Positions 9,293-19,025 are shown, counted from the stretch's first letter. The stretch is DNA of 64,000 bases from VXPQ01 sp965248175 (GCA_965248175.1 OZ252093.1:2108001-2172000); one strand, 5' to 3'. Made by a program: numbers and translations. Notes: generated from the sequence alone by a model not told the origin.

Positions 9293-10153
9293 CTAAATAC
9301 GCAGGATCCAGGCATCCTGGGGTAGTTCGTCTCCCGCCAGTACATCACGTGTGCGAACTGCTTCTTCGAGGAGGTCGAACTGACCGATGCCTACCCGATA
9401 TCGGGTGGCGCCGTCTTGCATATCAGGAAGGATAATCACTCGGAATTCCCGCTCGCGCCAGCTTTGGGCTGTGTTCCGGGCGCGCTCCTCGTTCGTTTCC
9501 GAGAAGACGACGATCGTATAGCCCCCGAGAGTCTGGTCAATATCTTCGTCGCCTCGCAGCAGCTCAGGACGGGCCGTGAGGGTGTCGTTCGTGACGGGAG
9601 GGACAGGGACAGAGACAGGAGGGGTTCCGGCTTCCTGGAGTAACGCCTCTTCAGGGGAGGTAACATTGCCGGTTACAGATTCTCCTGAGGCACTGGCGGA
9701 AATATCCGGTTTGGCAGGACCTGCGGTTCGATCAGACAACAAGAACCAGGCGCCGGCGGCAATTACCGCGACGATAATGACCATGCCGATTCCGGGCAGC
9801 AAGTGTCCTTGCGAACGTTTCCGCAAGCGCTTGCGACTGGCATGGGGCATGCCTCTACCCGGCCGCCGACTGCTTCGAACCTTGCCCGTTTTGCTACCCT
9901 GCGCCGGTTGCGTGAGCGTAATGGAATCGAAGCCGGTAAACGGCGCATTGACGATTTCAGCTAAACCGGGATCGGGTTCGAAAACAAGCCCTGCGCCGCG
10001 ATCCCGGAAGATACCGGTTTCCGGAAGGCGTGCTACCTTGCCCTGCGCCGTTTTTTGACGAATGCGCTGGACGACCTCTTCTAACAGGGGGGCCACTGCT
10101 TCGGGCGAAGAGCCGAGGCGCCGCGCGATTTCATGGGTGAGGTCCATATCCAT
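9293..10153 (-). CDS. Membrane-anchored HU-like/SPOR domain protein
   Basis: 286 residues in three parts. Residues 1-85 resemble the prokaryotic HU-CCDC81-type domain (LTHEIARRLGSSPEAVAPLL, then RLPETGIF). A basic linker follows (SRKRLRKRSQG), then one transmembrane helix at about 130-150 (GIGMVIIVAVIAAGAWFLL). The C-terminus is a SPOR domain (GGYTIVVFSETNEERA to AWILRI), a fold known to bind denuded peptidoglycan glycans. The topology implies a cytoplasmic DNA-binding-like domain tied to the cell wall. It lies 12 bp after the small HU gene. Published domain analyses proposed such fusions in chromosome-envelope linking; that role here is inference. Confidence 0.8.
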   Translation of the reverse strand: MDMDLTHEIARRLGSSPEAVAPLLEEVVQRIRQKTAQGKVARLPETGIFRDRGAGLVFEPDPGLAEIVNAPFTGFDSITLTQPAQGSKTGKVRSSRRPGRGMPHASRKRLRKRSQGHLLPGIGMVIIVAVIAAGAWFLLSDRTAGPAKPDISASASGESVTGNVTSPEEALLQEAGTPPVSVPVPPVTNDTLTARPELLRGDEDIDQTLGGYTIVVFSETNEERARNTAQSWREREFRVIILPDMQDGATRYRVGIGQFDLLEEAVRTRDVLAGDELPQDAWILRI

Positions 10154-10165
10154 CCCCGCGCTCCA

Positions 10166-10393
10166 TTACGCCTGTGGCGTGAATATGATTTCGTCTCGAG
10201 GGGGAATGAACTCCACGGCGCCCTGTTTCGTGCGAATGCGCGTCGCTGCATGGTGTACGACGCGAAAGCTTCCCAGGCCGGGCACTTGTATGTCTTGTCG
10301 GGCTGTCAGCGTTTCCCTGACGATTTCCGCCAGCGCATGTTTGACCTGATCCCGAACATCGTTCTGAGGCATGGAGGGCTTCCGGTTTACCAT
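10166..10393 (-). CDS. Small HU-family DNA-binding protein
   Basis: 75 residues, slightly shorter than canonical HU (about 90). It begins with the alpha-helical dimerisation segment (VRDQVKHALAEIVRETLTARQDIQVPGLGSF) and then a beta-arm-like region, but it lacks the full proline-tipped DNA-intercalating arm and the C-terminal helix. The ATG at 10393 overlaps the TAA of the upstream barrel gene by 7 bp (ATGGTAA), indicating translational coupling. An internal ATG at codon 8 is possible. Its genetic pairing with the HU-SPOR gene suggests a heteromeric partner rather than a bulk nucleoid protein. Confidence 0.8.
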   Translation of the reverse strand: MVNRKPSMPQNDVRDQVKHALAEIVRETLTARQDIQVPGLGSFRVVHHAATRIRTKQGAVEFIPPRDEIIFTPQA

Positions 10394-12249
10394 TGCGTTC
10401 GGGCGCCGAGGGATATACCGAACGGAGTCCGGTCGTAATGCTCCCAGCGCGCTGCGTTTCCGGCAACGATGTTGTCCAGGCTGAGCAGTACTCCGATGCG
10501 TTTTGTGATCGGGTACAGGGCGCTGACGTCTACATCGAAGTAGCCGTCGAGTTTGTGCATGCTCCCGGCGGTAACGTGCCGTGCGCCCTCATAGTCCAGG
10601 GTGGTTTGCAGGAAGCCCCTGCCGTTTCGGAATGACCACGAAAGGCCTCCACGTCCCGTAACCGGACCGAAATAGGGGATATCCGTGTCGGGTTCCTTCA
10701 GTTTCCCGTTGCGGAACGTGAGCCCCGCAGCTATGCTCAACCCTGCCGGAAGATGGACAGACAGGTCCCCGCCGGCGTAGGCAATGGTTGCCTCGGCGTA
10801 CCGGGCTGCTATCATGCCCTGTGCGTATCCGCGGGATTCGTCGATCCCGGCGGCCTCGAAATAGCGATAATTAGGAGCATTGGCGTAGCCGCCATGCATG
10901 TCAATCCCGACTACGCCGACCTGTATGCGTCCGCCCACCCGCATGTCGAGGGTATAGATGGTAGGCTGTACGATCGGGCGATCCACGAGGAACGGGTTTT
11001 CCCGGTACATGGATGCGGTGGAGCGGTGTTCCGCACGCGCATCGTTGCGTGCGTAGAGCTGCAGGGCCGGCAACAGCCAGAACTCGAGGTTGACTTCCGG
11101 TGCGATCCAGGAAGAGGAAGTCGAGTCGCTATCTGCAAAGGTCAGGAAGCGTATACCTCCCATGGCATGAAGTTGCGGACCAACGCGGATACGGGTTCCG
11201 GCTCCGGCGTCCATCATCGAAACGTCGCTTATTTCTTCCGTATCGAAACCGAGTTGCGTGTAGCGTACGTCCCCCGTGAGTTCACTGCCGTTCGTTAGAG
11301 GGAATGCCAGTTTGCTTTCCAGCGCCCAGGCCGATTCGTTTCGTGTAAATTCGTCGCTGCCGGCTTCAGATTCCGGGCGGTTTGCATTCGTTTCCCAGGA
11401 ATGCACGCTATATCGTGCGCGGACATTGAAATCTACTCGGGTCGTGGCGTTCGTTTTGATCCATATTGCGCCGCCGCCTCCCTGTCCTTTGCGCAGCGGC
11501 GTCATCCGCAAGTCGAACAGGCCCCCAGCGCTCGGCACGGCGCCATACATACGCCGGGCGTTTACAAGACCATCCAGATCGAGGCCGAATGAAACCGGTT
11601 TTGTCTGGTGTTGCAGGCCAACAAGCGCCTCTAAAGCATTGAAGGAAGCCGATATGTTTTCGGGTATATCGGCGGAGGAATGTCCGTCACTGCCCGCGTA
11701 ATCGAGGCGGGCGCGGAAAGCTGTGCTACGGGATAACGGCAACTCGGTGCGCAGGCGTATCAGCCGTCCCAGATACCGCCCGGCGGCGGCTTCCGCCATA
11801 CCCCGACCGGGTGCGCCGCTGCTCAGGGACGCGACGGGATCCGGATCCAGGGCAGCCAGCGGGCTCTCCGGAAGATCGGCGCTTTTCTGTTTATAGACTT
11901 CTGCATAGGGGCTCCGGTCCGCTGGAACGGAAGCAACGCGCGGGGGTGGGTTGAACCCGATCAGCGGTTGTCTCTGGAGCGATGGCAACGAAATGTCCAG
12001 TCCCGCCCGGATTTCCACGACCCGGGGGGTAATATCGGGAAGCACAGGGGCCGGATCTTCCGTTTCCTGCGCATAGACGGGTAAAGAGGTACATACGCCT
12101 ATCGCCAGTGCGAGCAAACAGGTTGTGTATCCGTTTCGTGTGGGGAATACGTTACGGAATGCCCCTGTACGCGCAACAGCGTTTCCATGAACGCAGGCTG
12201 AGCGACGGATGAAAAATCGTCCGTATATGCCGGAGAAGCGCGTATACAT
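10387..12249 (-). CDS. Outer-membrane beta-barrel protein (TonB-receptor-like barrel, no plug)
   Basis: 620 residues. A signal-peptide-like hydrophobic stretch is at about residues 40-62 (TTCLLALAIGVCTSLPVYAQ), which suggests the true start could be downstream of the one used. A proline-rich periplasmic segment follows (DPAPVLPDITPRVVEI; PPPRVASVPADRSPY). The rest consists of alternating amphipathic strands ending SLGARTQW, a terminal aromatic as in barrel proteins. No plug motif or TonB box is evident. It sits 3 bp downstream of the TPR gene, overlaps the HU gene by 7 bp, and would be the outer-membrane member of the ExbBD-linked assembly. Confidence 0.72.
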   Translation of the reverse strand: MYTRFSGIYGRFFIRRSACVHGNAVARTGAFRNVFPTRNGYTTCLLALAIGVCTSLPVYAQETEDPAPVLPDITPRVVEIRAGLDISLPSLQRQPLIGFNPPPRVASVPADRSPYAEVYKQKSADLPESPLAALDPDPVASLSSGAPGRGMAEAAAGRYLGRLIRLRTELPLSRSTAFRARLDYAGSDGHSSADIPENISASFNALEALVGLQHQTKPVSFGLDLDGLVNARRMYGAVPSAGGLFDLRMTPLRKGQGGGGAIWIKTNATTRVDFNVRARYSVHSWETNANRPESEAGSDEFTRNESAWALESKLAFPLTNGSELTGDVRYTQLGFDTEEISDVSMMDAGAGTRIRVGPQLHAMGGIRFLTFADSDSTSSSWIAPEVNLEFWLLPALQLYARNDARAEHRSTASMYRENPFLVDRPIVQPTIYTLDMRVGGRIQVGVVGIDMHGGYANAPNYRYFEAAGIDESRGYAQGMIAARYAEATIAYAGGDLSVHLPAGLSIAAGLTFRNGKLKEPDTDIPYFGPVTGRGGLSWSFRNGRGFLQTTLDYEGARHVTAGSMHKLDGYFDVDVSALYPITKRIGVLLSLDNIVAGNAARWEHYDRTPFGISLGARTQW

Positions 12250-12252
12250 GGG

Positions 12253-15200
12253 TTAGAGCATTGCTTTTTCCTGTTCAGCGACTGCTGCATGGGGCGTTTC
12301 CCCGAATTCGCTGATCACGAGGTCGTATAGGCTGGCGGCTTCTCCGATCTCCCCGAGGCCCTGAAAGGTGCGGGCCTGTTCCAGATAGCCGCGAGCCACC
12401 CATTCGTTGAATCCGAGAAACAGCACAGGCAAGCGCCCGAGTTCCTCAAGGGCCTGTTCGCCCCGTCCCGTTTCTCTGAACAGGGCGCCGAGACGATACA
12501 GCGCTTCCGCGCCTGTCTCGTCCCGGCTGTTGCGCGCCACATGTCGGTACAGTGGTTCGGCATCCCCGTAGCGCCCGGCTTCCTGGAGTACGCGGGCAAG
12601 ACCAAGGTATGCCGGGTACGTTTCCACGGCGTCAGGCGCGGCATCGATGGCGTCCTGCAGCAATTGTTCTGCTTCTTCCGATCGATCCAGTTGCAGCAGG
12701 GCCATGCCCTGACCGTATCGGGCTTCCGCTACAAGGCGCTGGTCCCCGTCGCTGTCGGATTCGAGGTACCGAAAAACATCGAGTGCTTCCAGCGGGCGCT
12801 CGCTTTGCAGGTAGATGCCACCAAGCCGACGCGATGCATCCGGGAAGCGCTCGCTGCCGGCGTATTCCTCGATAACCTGCACGAAATGCAAGATAGCATC
12901 CTCATCCTGATCACGTTCTTCGAAGATCGTTCCGAGATAATAGTGGGCCTCCGAGCGCAGGTATTCGCTGCGTCCTTGCTGGATGAAGTCAAGCAGCCCG
13001 GCGAGGGCTTCGTCCGTTTGTCCGCTCTGCAGGTTTATCTCAGCCAGCCGGAACCGGAGTTCATCGATTACCGGAGATTCCGGATTTTGCTCGGCAAATT
13101 CTTCGAGAAACGCAGCAGCCGCTTCTGTGTCGCCGGTGGAAAGCAGGGCGATCTGGATGCCGGCCGCGGCATCGGAGACGTAGGTACTGCCGGGATACTC
13201 TTCGAGCACGACGCGATAGGCGGTTACGGCCTCTTCGGCACGTCCGGCATTGAAGAAGGCGTCCCCGATACCATACTGCGCTTTCGCAGCCAGCGGGTCC
13301 CGGGGCCAGGTTCTGAGCAGCGCGTTGTATTCCTCGATGGCCTGATCGTAATCCTGATTTCTGAAGAAGAGGTGGCCAAGGCTGTAGCGGGCTTCCTGTG
13401 CCCACTGGCTGCCCGGATGAAATTCCAGTAATTCCCGGAATGCGCTTACGGCTTCATAGGCTTCTCCCGCGTTGTCGAAGGCTTGTGCAATCTGGTACAG
13501 TGCGTAATCGCCGCCCTGATTTCCAACGAGGCGGTACGTACGAATAGCATTTGGGTATTGCTTTAATACATAGTAGCTATCGGCAAGGCGCAGAAGGGCA
13601 TCGGTCTGGTAGGAAACGAATCCATCCTCGTCGGAGGTGCGGTGGCGGTCCAGAAATATCTGAAACGCTTCCACTGCTTCCCCGTACTGGCTGCGCCGGA
13701 AATGCGTCCAGCCGAGCGCGTACCAGGCAGCAGTAACGTGTTTCCCTTCAGGAACGTCCTGGATGTAGTGCGTGAAGAGTTCTTCTGCGCGGGTCATGTT
13801 ATCCAGTTGATAGATGCTTTCGGCGGCCCAGAACAATGCTTCCTGCCCACGTTCCGATCGAGGTGACTGGTCATGGATCTCCAGGAATCCATGCATTGCT
13901 TCCCGATACGATTCTCTTCGGTACGATAGCCAGGCGCGCTGAAAGCGCACTTCTTCCCGCAGGCGTTCGGAAGCGGCTCCTGCATTGACGGCCCGGTCGA
14001 AATGGCTGAAGGCATCCTCGAAATTGCCCAGTGCGATTGCCGCATTGGCCCGGTAGTACGCCGCTTCTCCGGCAAGGTCGTGCATCGGCCAGGTTTCCTG
14101 CAGCACGCCGAAAACGCGATAGGCGTCGTCCCAGCGATGCTGCCGGTAATACAGCACGGCGAGTTCGAAATGGGCATGGGGCGCCAGTTCATGCTCCGGC
14201 CATTGCGACAAAAAGTTTTCAAGAAGTGCAATCGCTGCAAGGGGCTCGAGAGCAAGGTCCTGGTTGATTGCTTCGTAGTACGTGGCGCGGGCGGCCAGAT
14301 CGTCGTCGTGGCCGCTTCGGACTTCCGCGAACCGTTCGGCAGCCCACTGGTGTACGCCCTCGAAATAGTAATTCCATCCAAGGCCATAGACCGCCCGCCG
14401 GTGGTAGGCGCTCCCGGGATAGCGATCGAGGAAGCGCCGGTAGTGGACGATTGCCTGCTCGCTGTCACGCAATTGATTGAGGGATTCCGCTTGCAGGAAG
14501 AGCGCACGTTCCCGCCCGGCTTCGTCCAGGCCGCCGACCCGCCTTTCGATTTCGGACAATACCCGATCATAATCGCCGAGTTCATAGTACACTTCGGCCA
14601 GCGCCAGCCCGATATTTCGTACATGGGGCGATTCCGGATAGCGCGCGGCAAGAAGTTCGAGGGCTTCGGCGGCCTCGTCGTAGCGCTCCATCCCGATCCG
14701 GGTATATCCGCTTGCATACAGGGCGACGGGGGCGTACTCGGTTTCCCGGTACTCGTTTGCGGCTTGCTCAAAATACTCGAGAGCTTCCTCGTTCCGGCCA
14801 AGATACCGCGCCGAGGCGCCCATGCGGTACAGGGTTTTTGCTGCAATTCCCGGCTTCGGATCGTCCTCGAGCAGGTTCGAGAATACGACAAGCGCCTGAT
14901 CGTATCGCTCGCTCAGGTAGAAGAAATTACCGAGAGCCAAACGGGATTTCGAGGCAAGCGGATGCCTGGGATACTCTGTTTCCAGTCGTTCGAAGAGGGC
15001 GATCGCTTCGTCGTGAAACCCGAGGGCCAGCTGCGCTTCGGCTTCATAATACAGGGCGTCGATCGCATGGAGATGATCGGGATGATCCCCCCGAAAGCCG
15101 GAAAAGGCCTGGATCGCTTCACGGTACAGATGCGTCGTGTATAAGGCGTGCGCCTCGACGAAGGCGCGCTCTGCCCGATCCGGGGCGGAGCCGGGCGTAT

Positions 15201-15279
15201 CCTGCCCCAACACATCTCCCGCAGGCATGGTACACAGGAAAAGAAGCGCCGTAACGAGAAGCGTCAGGAGGTACCGCAT
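12253..15279 (-). CDS. Large periplasmic tetratricopeptide repeat protein
   Basis: 1008 residues from the ATG at 15279, chosen because it gives a clean signal peptide (MRYLLTLLVTALLFLCTMPAG). The frame is open 42 codons upstream. The remainder is almost entirely TPR units of about 34-36 residues, with repeats such as YDQALVVFSNLLEDDP, YDQAIEEYNALLRTWP and AEEAVTAYRVVLEEYPGS, comparable to YbgF/BamD-like periplasmic TPRs but far longer. It is the first gene of the minus-strand operon. A scaffold role linking the inner-membrane motor and the barrel is inferred. Confidence 0.88.
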   Translation of the reverse strand: MRYLLTLLVTALLFLCTMPAGDVLGQDTPGSAPDRAERAFVEAHALYTTHLYREAIQAFSGFRGDHPDHLHAIDALYYEAEAQLALGFHDEAIALFERLETEYPRHPLASKSRLALGNFFYLSERYDQALVVFSNLLEDDPKPGIAAKTLYRMGASARYLGRNEEALEYFEQAANEYRETEYAPVALYASGYTRIGMERYDEAAEALELLAARYPESPHVRNIGLALAEVYYELGDYDRVLSEIERRVGGLDEAGRERALFLQAESLNQLRDSEQAIVHYRRFLDRYPGSAYHRRAVYGLGWNYYFEGVHQWAAERFAEVRSGHDDDLAARATYYEAINQDLALEPLAAIALLENFLSQWPEHELAPHAHFELAVLYYRQHRWDDAYRVFGVLQETWPMHDLAGEAAYYRANAAIALGNFEDAFSHFDRAVNAGAASERLREEVRFQRAWLSYRRESYREAMHGFLEIHDQSPRSERGQEALFWAAESIYQLDNMTRAEELFTHYIQDVPEGKHVTAAWYALGWTHFRRSQYGEAVEAFQIFLDRHRTSDEDGFVSYQTDALLRLADSYYVLKQYPNAIRTYRLVGNQGGDYALYQIAQAFDNAGEAYEAVSAFRELLEFHPGSQWAQEARYSLGHLFFRNQDYDQAIEEYNALLRTWPRDPLAAKAQYGIGDAFFNAGRAEEAVTAYRVVLEEYPGSTYVSDAAAGIQIALLSTGDTEAAAAFLEEFAEQNPESPVIDELRFRLAEINLQSGQTDEALAGLLDFIQQGRSEYLRSEAHYYLGTIFEERDQDEDAILHFVQVIEEYAGSERFPDASRRLGGIYLQSERPLEALDVFRYLESDSDGDQRLVAEARYGQGMALLQLDRSEEAEQLLQDAIDAAPDAVETYPAYLGLARVLQEAGRYGDAEPLYRHVARNSRDETGAEALYRLGALFRETGRGEQALEELGRLPVLFLGFNEWVARGYLEQARTFQGLGEIGEAASLYDLVISEFGETPHAAVAEQEKAML

Positions 15280-15523
15280 ACAGGTGGGAGCAATATATCG
15301 CTTTGCGGTTGCCGCGAAGGAAGCGGCTGGCGATGACAAGGCAAGGAAATACATGGGGAAACGCTGCTGCACCGTACCAACCAACCGTCGAATATGTTGC
15401 AGCAAAGCAACTCTTTTTGGATAATATCCGGACGGGTATGGAAAAAAATCATTTTTGGCGCGTGTAACCCTGTTAGTAACGCACTGTCCCGCGAATTATT
15501 GACCGGGTAACCGGTTCTGCACT

Positions 15524-15844
15524 ATGCCTGCTCGAAAATCTTCAAAAAGCAAACCGGACGAAACGACATCTCCGGTCGATCCAGTCACCGGGGAGCCGGC
15601 AAGTGACCCGGCGGATTCCAGCGACGAACCGATGACTCCGGAGGAACAGGCGCATCTCGAGGATGCGGAGCAGGTGGTAGCAGAAGCTTACGAGCAGCTT
15701 CTCCGCACGGCTTCTCGCGTTTCAGAGTACGCCAACGAAACGTGCGGTTCAGTGCGCACGTACGCCAAAAAACATCCCGGAAGTGCGCTACTGGTTTCTT
15801 TTCTGGTCGGCGTTGTTCTGGGGGCGCTCACGTCGAGGAGATAA
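15524..15844 (+). CDS. Small C-terminally anchored membrane protein (ElaB/YqjD/DUF883-like)
   Basis: 106 residues. An acidic, low-complexity N-terminus (residues 1-45) precedes an amphipathic helix (DAEQVVAEAYEQLLRTASRV), a KKHPGSALLVSFLVGVVLGA transmembrane segment and a terminal basic SRR. The K-x-HP motif before a glycine-rich helix is characteristic of the DUF883/YqjD group, which associates ribosomes or envelope with the inner membrane in Enterobacteria. Its stop overlaps the start of the cytochrome gene by one base (TAATG). Confidence 0.7.
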   Translation: MPARKSSKSKPDETTSPVDPVTGEPASDPADSSDEPMTPEEQAHLEDAEQVVAEAYEQLLRTASRVSEYANETCGSVRTYAKKHPGSALLVSFLVGVVLGALTSRR

Positions 15845-17970
15845 TGCACGGGCCGCCGATTCGGCCGCACATCGTTTTTGTCCTGCTGGCCGTTCTGACC
15901 GGATGTGCCACTGGAGAGACGCCGCATCGGGGAGACGCCTCGTCACAGGGGGCGCCCGAAGAACAGTATGCAGGCGACGAAGCATGTGCATCCTGCCACG
16001 AGGAACATTACCTGTCGTATCACCGGACCGGGATGGGTCGGTCCATGTCCAGGTTCGATGTGGCTTCCGCTCCGGAGATGCTACCGGGTCCGCCGGTTTA
16101 CCACGAAGCCTCGGATTTCTACTACGAGGCCTTTGTACATGCGGATACGCTATTCCAGCGCGAGTACCGTCTCGATGCGTCGGGACAAACGACGTATGAG
16201 CGGGTGCATCCTGTCGACTGGGTGATTGGCTCCGGCAATCACACGCGCTCGTATCTGGCGAATGTGAACGGGCATCTGACGGAGATGCCTCTTACCTGGT
16301 ATGTCGAGCGCCGCCGGTGGGATCTGAGCCCTTCCTACGATCAGGAAAACCTGCGTTTCAGCCGGCCTGTCGTGGCGGAATGCATGGCTTGTCACAACGG
16401 GTTTTCCGGACACAGCCGGTTCACGTTCGATCATTACCGGGACGTATCCGACGGAATTACATGCGAGCGCTGCCACGGGCCGGGTAGCGCGCATATAGAT
16501 CTGCGATTAGCGGGTCTTGGACCCGAAGCAGGCAACCCGGATTCCTCCATCGTCCATCCGGCCCGGTTATCTCGCGGCGGTCAACTGTCCGTTTGCCGCC
16601 AGTGCCATCTTTCGGGCACTACCGTGTTCAAATCCGGAGAAACGCCTTCCACCTACCGGCCGGGTATCTCCCTCGAAGCCAATCGCAGCATATTCGTTAC
16701 GGCCGGACAGATAGACGATCCGGAACGTTTCGGTATTGCGAGCCATGCCATCCGCCTCGAAAAGAGCGCCTGTTTCCAGGAAAGCGATATGACCTGCACG
16801 ACGTGCCACGATCCGCATGTCCCCGTCGCCGATCTTGGGAACAGTCATTTCAATGCGATATGTGCAGGATGTCATGCTTCGGACGGAGCAGAGGGACAAG
16901 TCGGGGTGTGCGGGCGCGAAAGCGCGCATACCGAAGCGGAGGCCATGACAGGGGACTGTGTTGCGTGCCATCTTCGTTCAAGCGGCGCCAGTGACATCCC
17001 GCATGTTACGTTTACGGATCACTGGATACGCCGTGAACTTCCGCCTGCCGTCGCTCCGGAGGATATCGAGCGGGTGTTCATACGCCCCGACCCTTTCCGG
17101 CTTGTGCGGGCGACGGCGCCTCCCGGCGAGGCGGATCAGGGTCTCGCATTGCTTGAAGAAGCAACTGCCTATTTTGCGTTTTACGACCAGATTCATGCCC
17201 TGCCGGTGTATCTCGATTCGGTGATGATCAAGGCAGAAGCCGGCTTCCAGGCCGGGGCGGATCATGCCGAAGCACGCCTTGCCCTCGGAAGGGCCCTACT
17301 TGAACAGGGGCGGGTGGACGAAGCGGTGGCGACGCTTTCGGAAGCAGCTTCGGTGTATGCAGAGGATGTTCCTATCCGGTATTGGCTGGGGGTGGCTTTG
17401 CTACGCGCCGACCGCTCGGGGGAGGCGGTAGCCTCGCTTCAACGTGCCGTGGAAATGCAGCCGGCGTTTACAGAGGCGCACCTGAAACTCGCAGAAGCAT
17501 TCTATGCAGCCGCGCGCTTTGCGGAGGCCGAATCGTCATGGCTGGCGGGCCTGGCTGAAGACCCGGTACATCATTCGGGTTCCTGGAACGACCTCGGGTT
17601 TCTGTATCTGCAAACAGGGCGATTGGAAGAGGCGGGGCGGCTATTCGACCGGGCGCTTGCCCTGGACCCCGATCTTGTCCGCGCCCTGGTCAATGCAGCC
17701 AGCGTCGATATGCAGGAGCAGGACTGGGAGGGAGCGATCCGGCTGTTGGACCGGGCTATCGAGAAGCAGCCGGATTTTGCGCCTGCCCTAGGCAATCTTG
17801 CTGTCGCATACGGGCAGCTTGGCCGCACGGACGAGGCTATTCGTACGTTGCGTACCTTACTTCGATACTATCCGGGCGATCCCCGTGCCGAGGCGTTGCT
17901 GGATCAATTCCTTGCTCCTGAAACAGGGGACGATGCTGCAAGAGGCACACCGTTACCGGAAGGACTATAA
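15844..17970 (+). CDS. Seven-haem cytochrome c lipoprotein with TPR domain
   Basis: 708 residues from the ATG at 15844, which overlaps the previous stop and gives a lipoprotein signal (LLAVLTGC, lipidated Cys 21). Seven CxxCH haem sites are visible: CASCH (about residue 48), CMACH, CERCH, CRQCH, CTTCH, CAGCH and CVACH. From about residue 440 the protein switches to TPR repeats (ARLALGRALLEQGRVDEAVATL; VRALVNAASVDMQEQDWEGAI). Multihaem plus TPR lipoproteins are known in respiratory or extracellular electron-transfer loci, but the acceptor here is unknown. It is followed 24 bp later by a one-haem lipoprotein, suggesting a two-gene redox unit. Confidence 0.88.
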   Translation: MHGPPIRPHIVFVLLAVLTGCATGETPHRGDASSQGAPEEQYAGDEACASCHEEHYLSYHRTGMGRSMSRFDVASAPEMLPGPPVYHEASDFYYEAFVHADTLFQREYRLDASGQTTYERVHPVDWVIGSGNHTRSYLANVNGHLTEMPLTWYVERRRWDLSPSYDQENLRFSRPVVAECMACHNGFSGHSRFTFDHYRDVSDGITCERCHGPGSAHIDLRLAGLGPEAGNPDSSIVHPARLSRGGQLSVCRQCHLSGTTVFKSGETPSTYRPGISLEANRSIFVTAGQIDDPERFGIASHAIRLEKSACFQESDMTCTTCHDPHVPVADLGNSHFNAICAGCHASDGAEGQVGVCGRESAHTEAEAMTGDCVACHLRSSGASDIPHVTFTDHWIRRELPPAVAPEDIERVFIRPDPFRLVRATAPPGEADQGLALLEEATAYFAFYDQIHALPVYLDSVMIKAEAGFQAGADHAEARLALGRALLEQGRVDEAVATLSEAASVYAEDVPIRYWLGVALLRADRSGEAVASLQRAVEMQPAFTEAHLKLAEAFYAAARFAEAESSWLAGLAEDPVHHSGSWNDLGFLYLQTGRLEEAGRLFDRALALDPDLVRALVNAASVDMQEQDWEGAIRLLDRAIEKQPDFAPALGNLAVAYGQLGRTDEAIRTLRTLLRYYPGDPRAEALLDQFLAPETGDDAARGTPLPEGL

Positions 17971-17994
17971 ATATATGTTCAATATATGTACATC

Positions 17995-18990
17995 ATGAAA
18001 GGCGGGATGAAAATATCTTCCCATGGGGGGCTTGTTCTCGGGATGGTGTTGTCCATGCTGCTATTCGCGTGCGCCGGTCCGGATGAATCGGGTCTGCCTG
18101 ATTCATTTATGCGCCTGTCCATTGACAAGTCTGAGCCGCGTCGTTTTCTGCAATACTACTTTGGCGGGTACGTAGCGCCGCAAGCCGCCGATCCTTTCGA
18201 GGCCGGTATGCTCCACGAGCTTTCCGGGCGCTTTTATCTCGATTACGACGTGTTCACACGGCACCGGCCCGCTATTGCCGAACAACTCCGCGACGCCGAT
18301 AGCAACAGGCGCATCGAGTGGGAGGAACTGGAGGCATTCATTGACCGCTCCTATAACCGGGCGCGTGGGGCCCCGCTTTCCCTTGATGCTTTTGCCGACA
18401 GCGCGGGGTTCACCCCCGACTCCGCCTGGATGCAGGTCGCATTGCACGGCGTCATGACGACGGCGCAGCGGCGCATTTATGTGCGCGAGGAAGCTGTGCG
18501 CACAGCGCTCCGCAGCGCGGCGGAAGGAGACGGCCGCATCCTTTACCCGGCAGGTACGATCTTTTTTGGCGAGCATTACCTTGACGATGCACTGGTCGAA
18601 ACAACCGTGATGCGCAAACGTGCAGACGGATTCTGGGATTTTTTCGTATATGGAGAGGATGGCGCGCTGGCGCAGGGAACGTCCACGCCGCCGCGGGCCC
18701 TGAAATCTCCGGTGCAGTGCGTGGGGTGCCATTTCGGTAACAAGGTGTTCGAGCCCGGAAAAAGTTTTCCGGCAATGGCCCCGCCAGGCCCGCATGGCCC
18801 AAGACAAGTGTATGTCCCTGACGAATTCCGGGATGTGGAGGTCGTGCTTAGGTTCGATGAACATCGCCGCCGCGCAGACACTGTATTGGGTTTGTACGGT
18901 ACCCTTTTCGTGTCGAAACTCAGGGCCCGGCGCCGCGCCGGAACGCTTGAGCCTGCAGACGCGGCGCTGCTTGAGGCGCTCCAGCTTTAA
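17995..18990 (+). CDS. Single-haem P460-like lipoprotein with EF-hand-like loop
   Basis: About 331 residues; starts at 17986, 17995 or 18007 are all possible. A lipoprotein leader (LSMLLFAC) is followed by a helical domain containing DADSNRRIEWEE, which matches the 12-residue EF-hand calcium loop pattern (D1, D3, N5, I8, E12). The C-terminal region has ILYPAGTIFFGEHYLDD, TVMRKRADGFWDFFVYGEDG and one CVGCH, an order resembling cytochrome P460-type domains. It probably binds one covalent haem in the periplasm or outer membrane and works with the seven-haem protein just upstream. The P460 assignment is tentative. Confidence 0.65.
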   Translation: MKGGMKISSHGGLVLGMVLSMLLFACAGPDESGLPDSFMRLSIDKSEPRRFLQYYFGGYVAPQAADPFEAGMLHELSGRFYLDYDVFTRHRPAIAEQLRDADSNRRIEWEELEAFIDRSYNRARGAPLSLDAFADSAGFTPDSAWMQVALHGVMTTAQRRIYVREEAVRTALRSAAEGDGRILYPAGTIFFGEHYLDDALVETTVMRKRADGFWDFFVYGEDGALAQGTSTPPRALKSPVQCVGCHFGNKVFEPGKSFPAMAPPGPHGPRQVYVPDEFRDVEVVLRFDEHRRRADTVLGLYGTLFVSKLRARRRAGTLEPADAALLEALQL

Positions 18991-19025
18991 TCCTGCCTGC
19001 AATTATTCCACTATACGTCCGGCTT

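Noticed and set aside
15396..15411. GTTGC-AGCAAA-GCAAC hairpin followed by a short T-run as a terminator
   Set aside because: It lies in the divergent promoter region between the TPR operon and the small membrane gene, with no upstream plus-strand gene to terminate.
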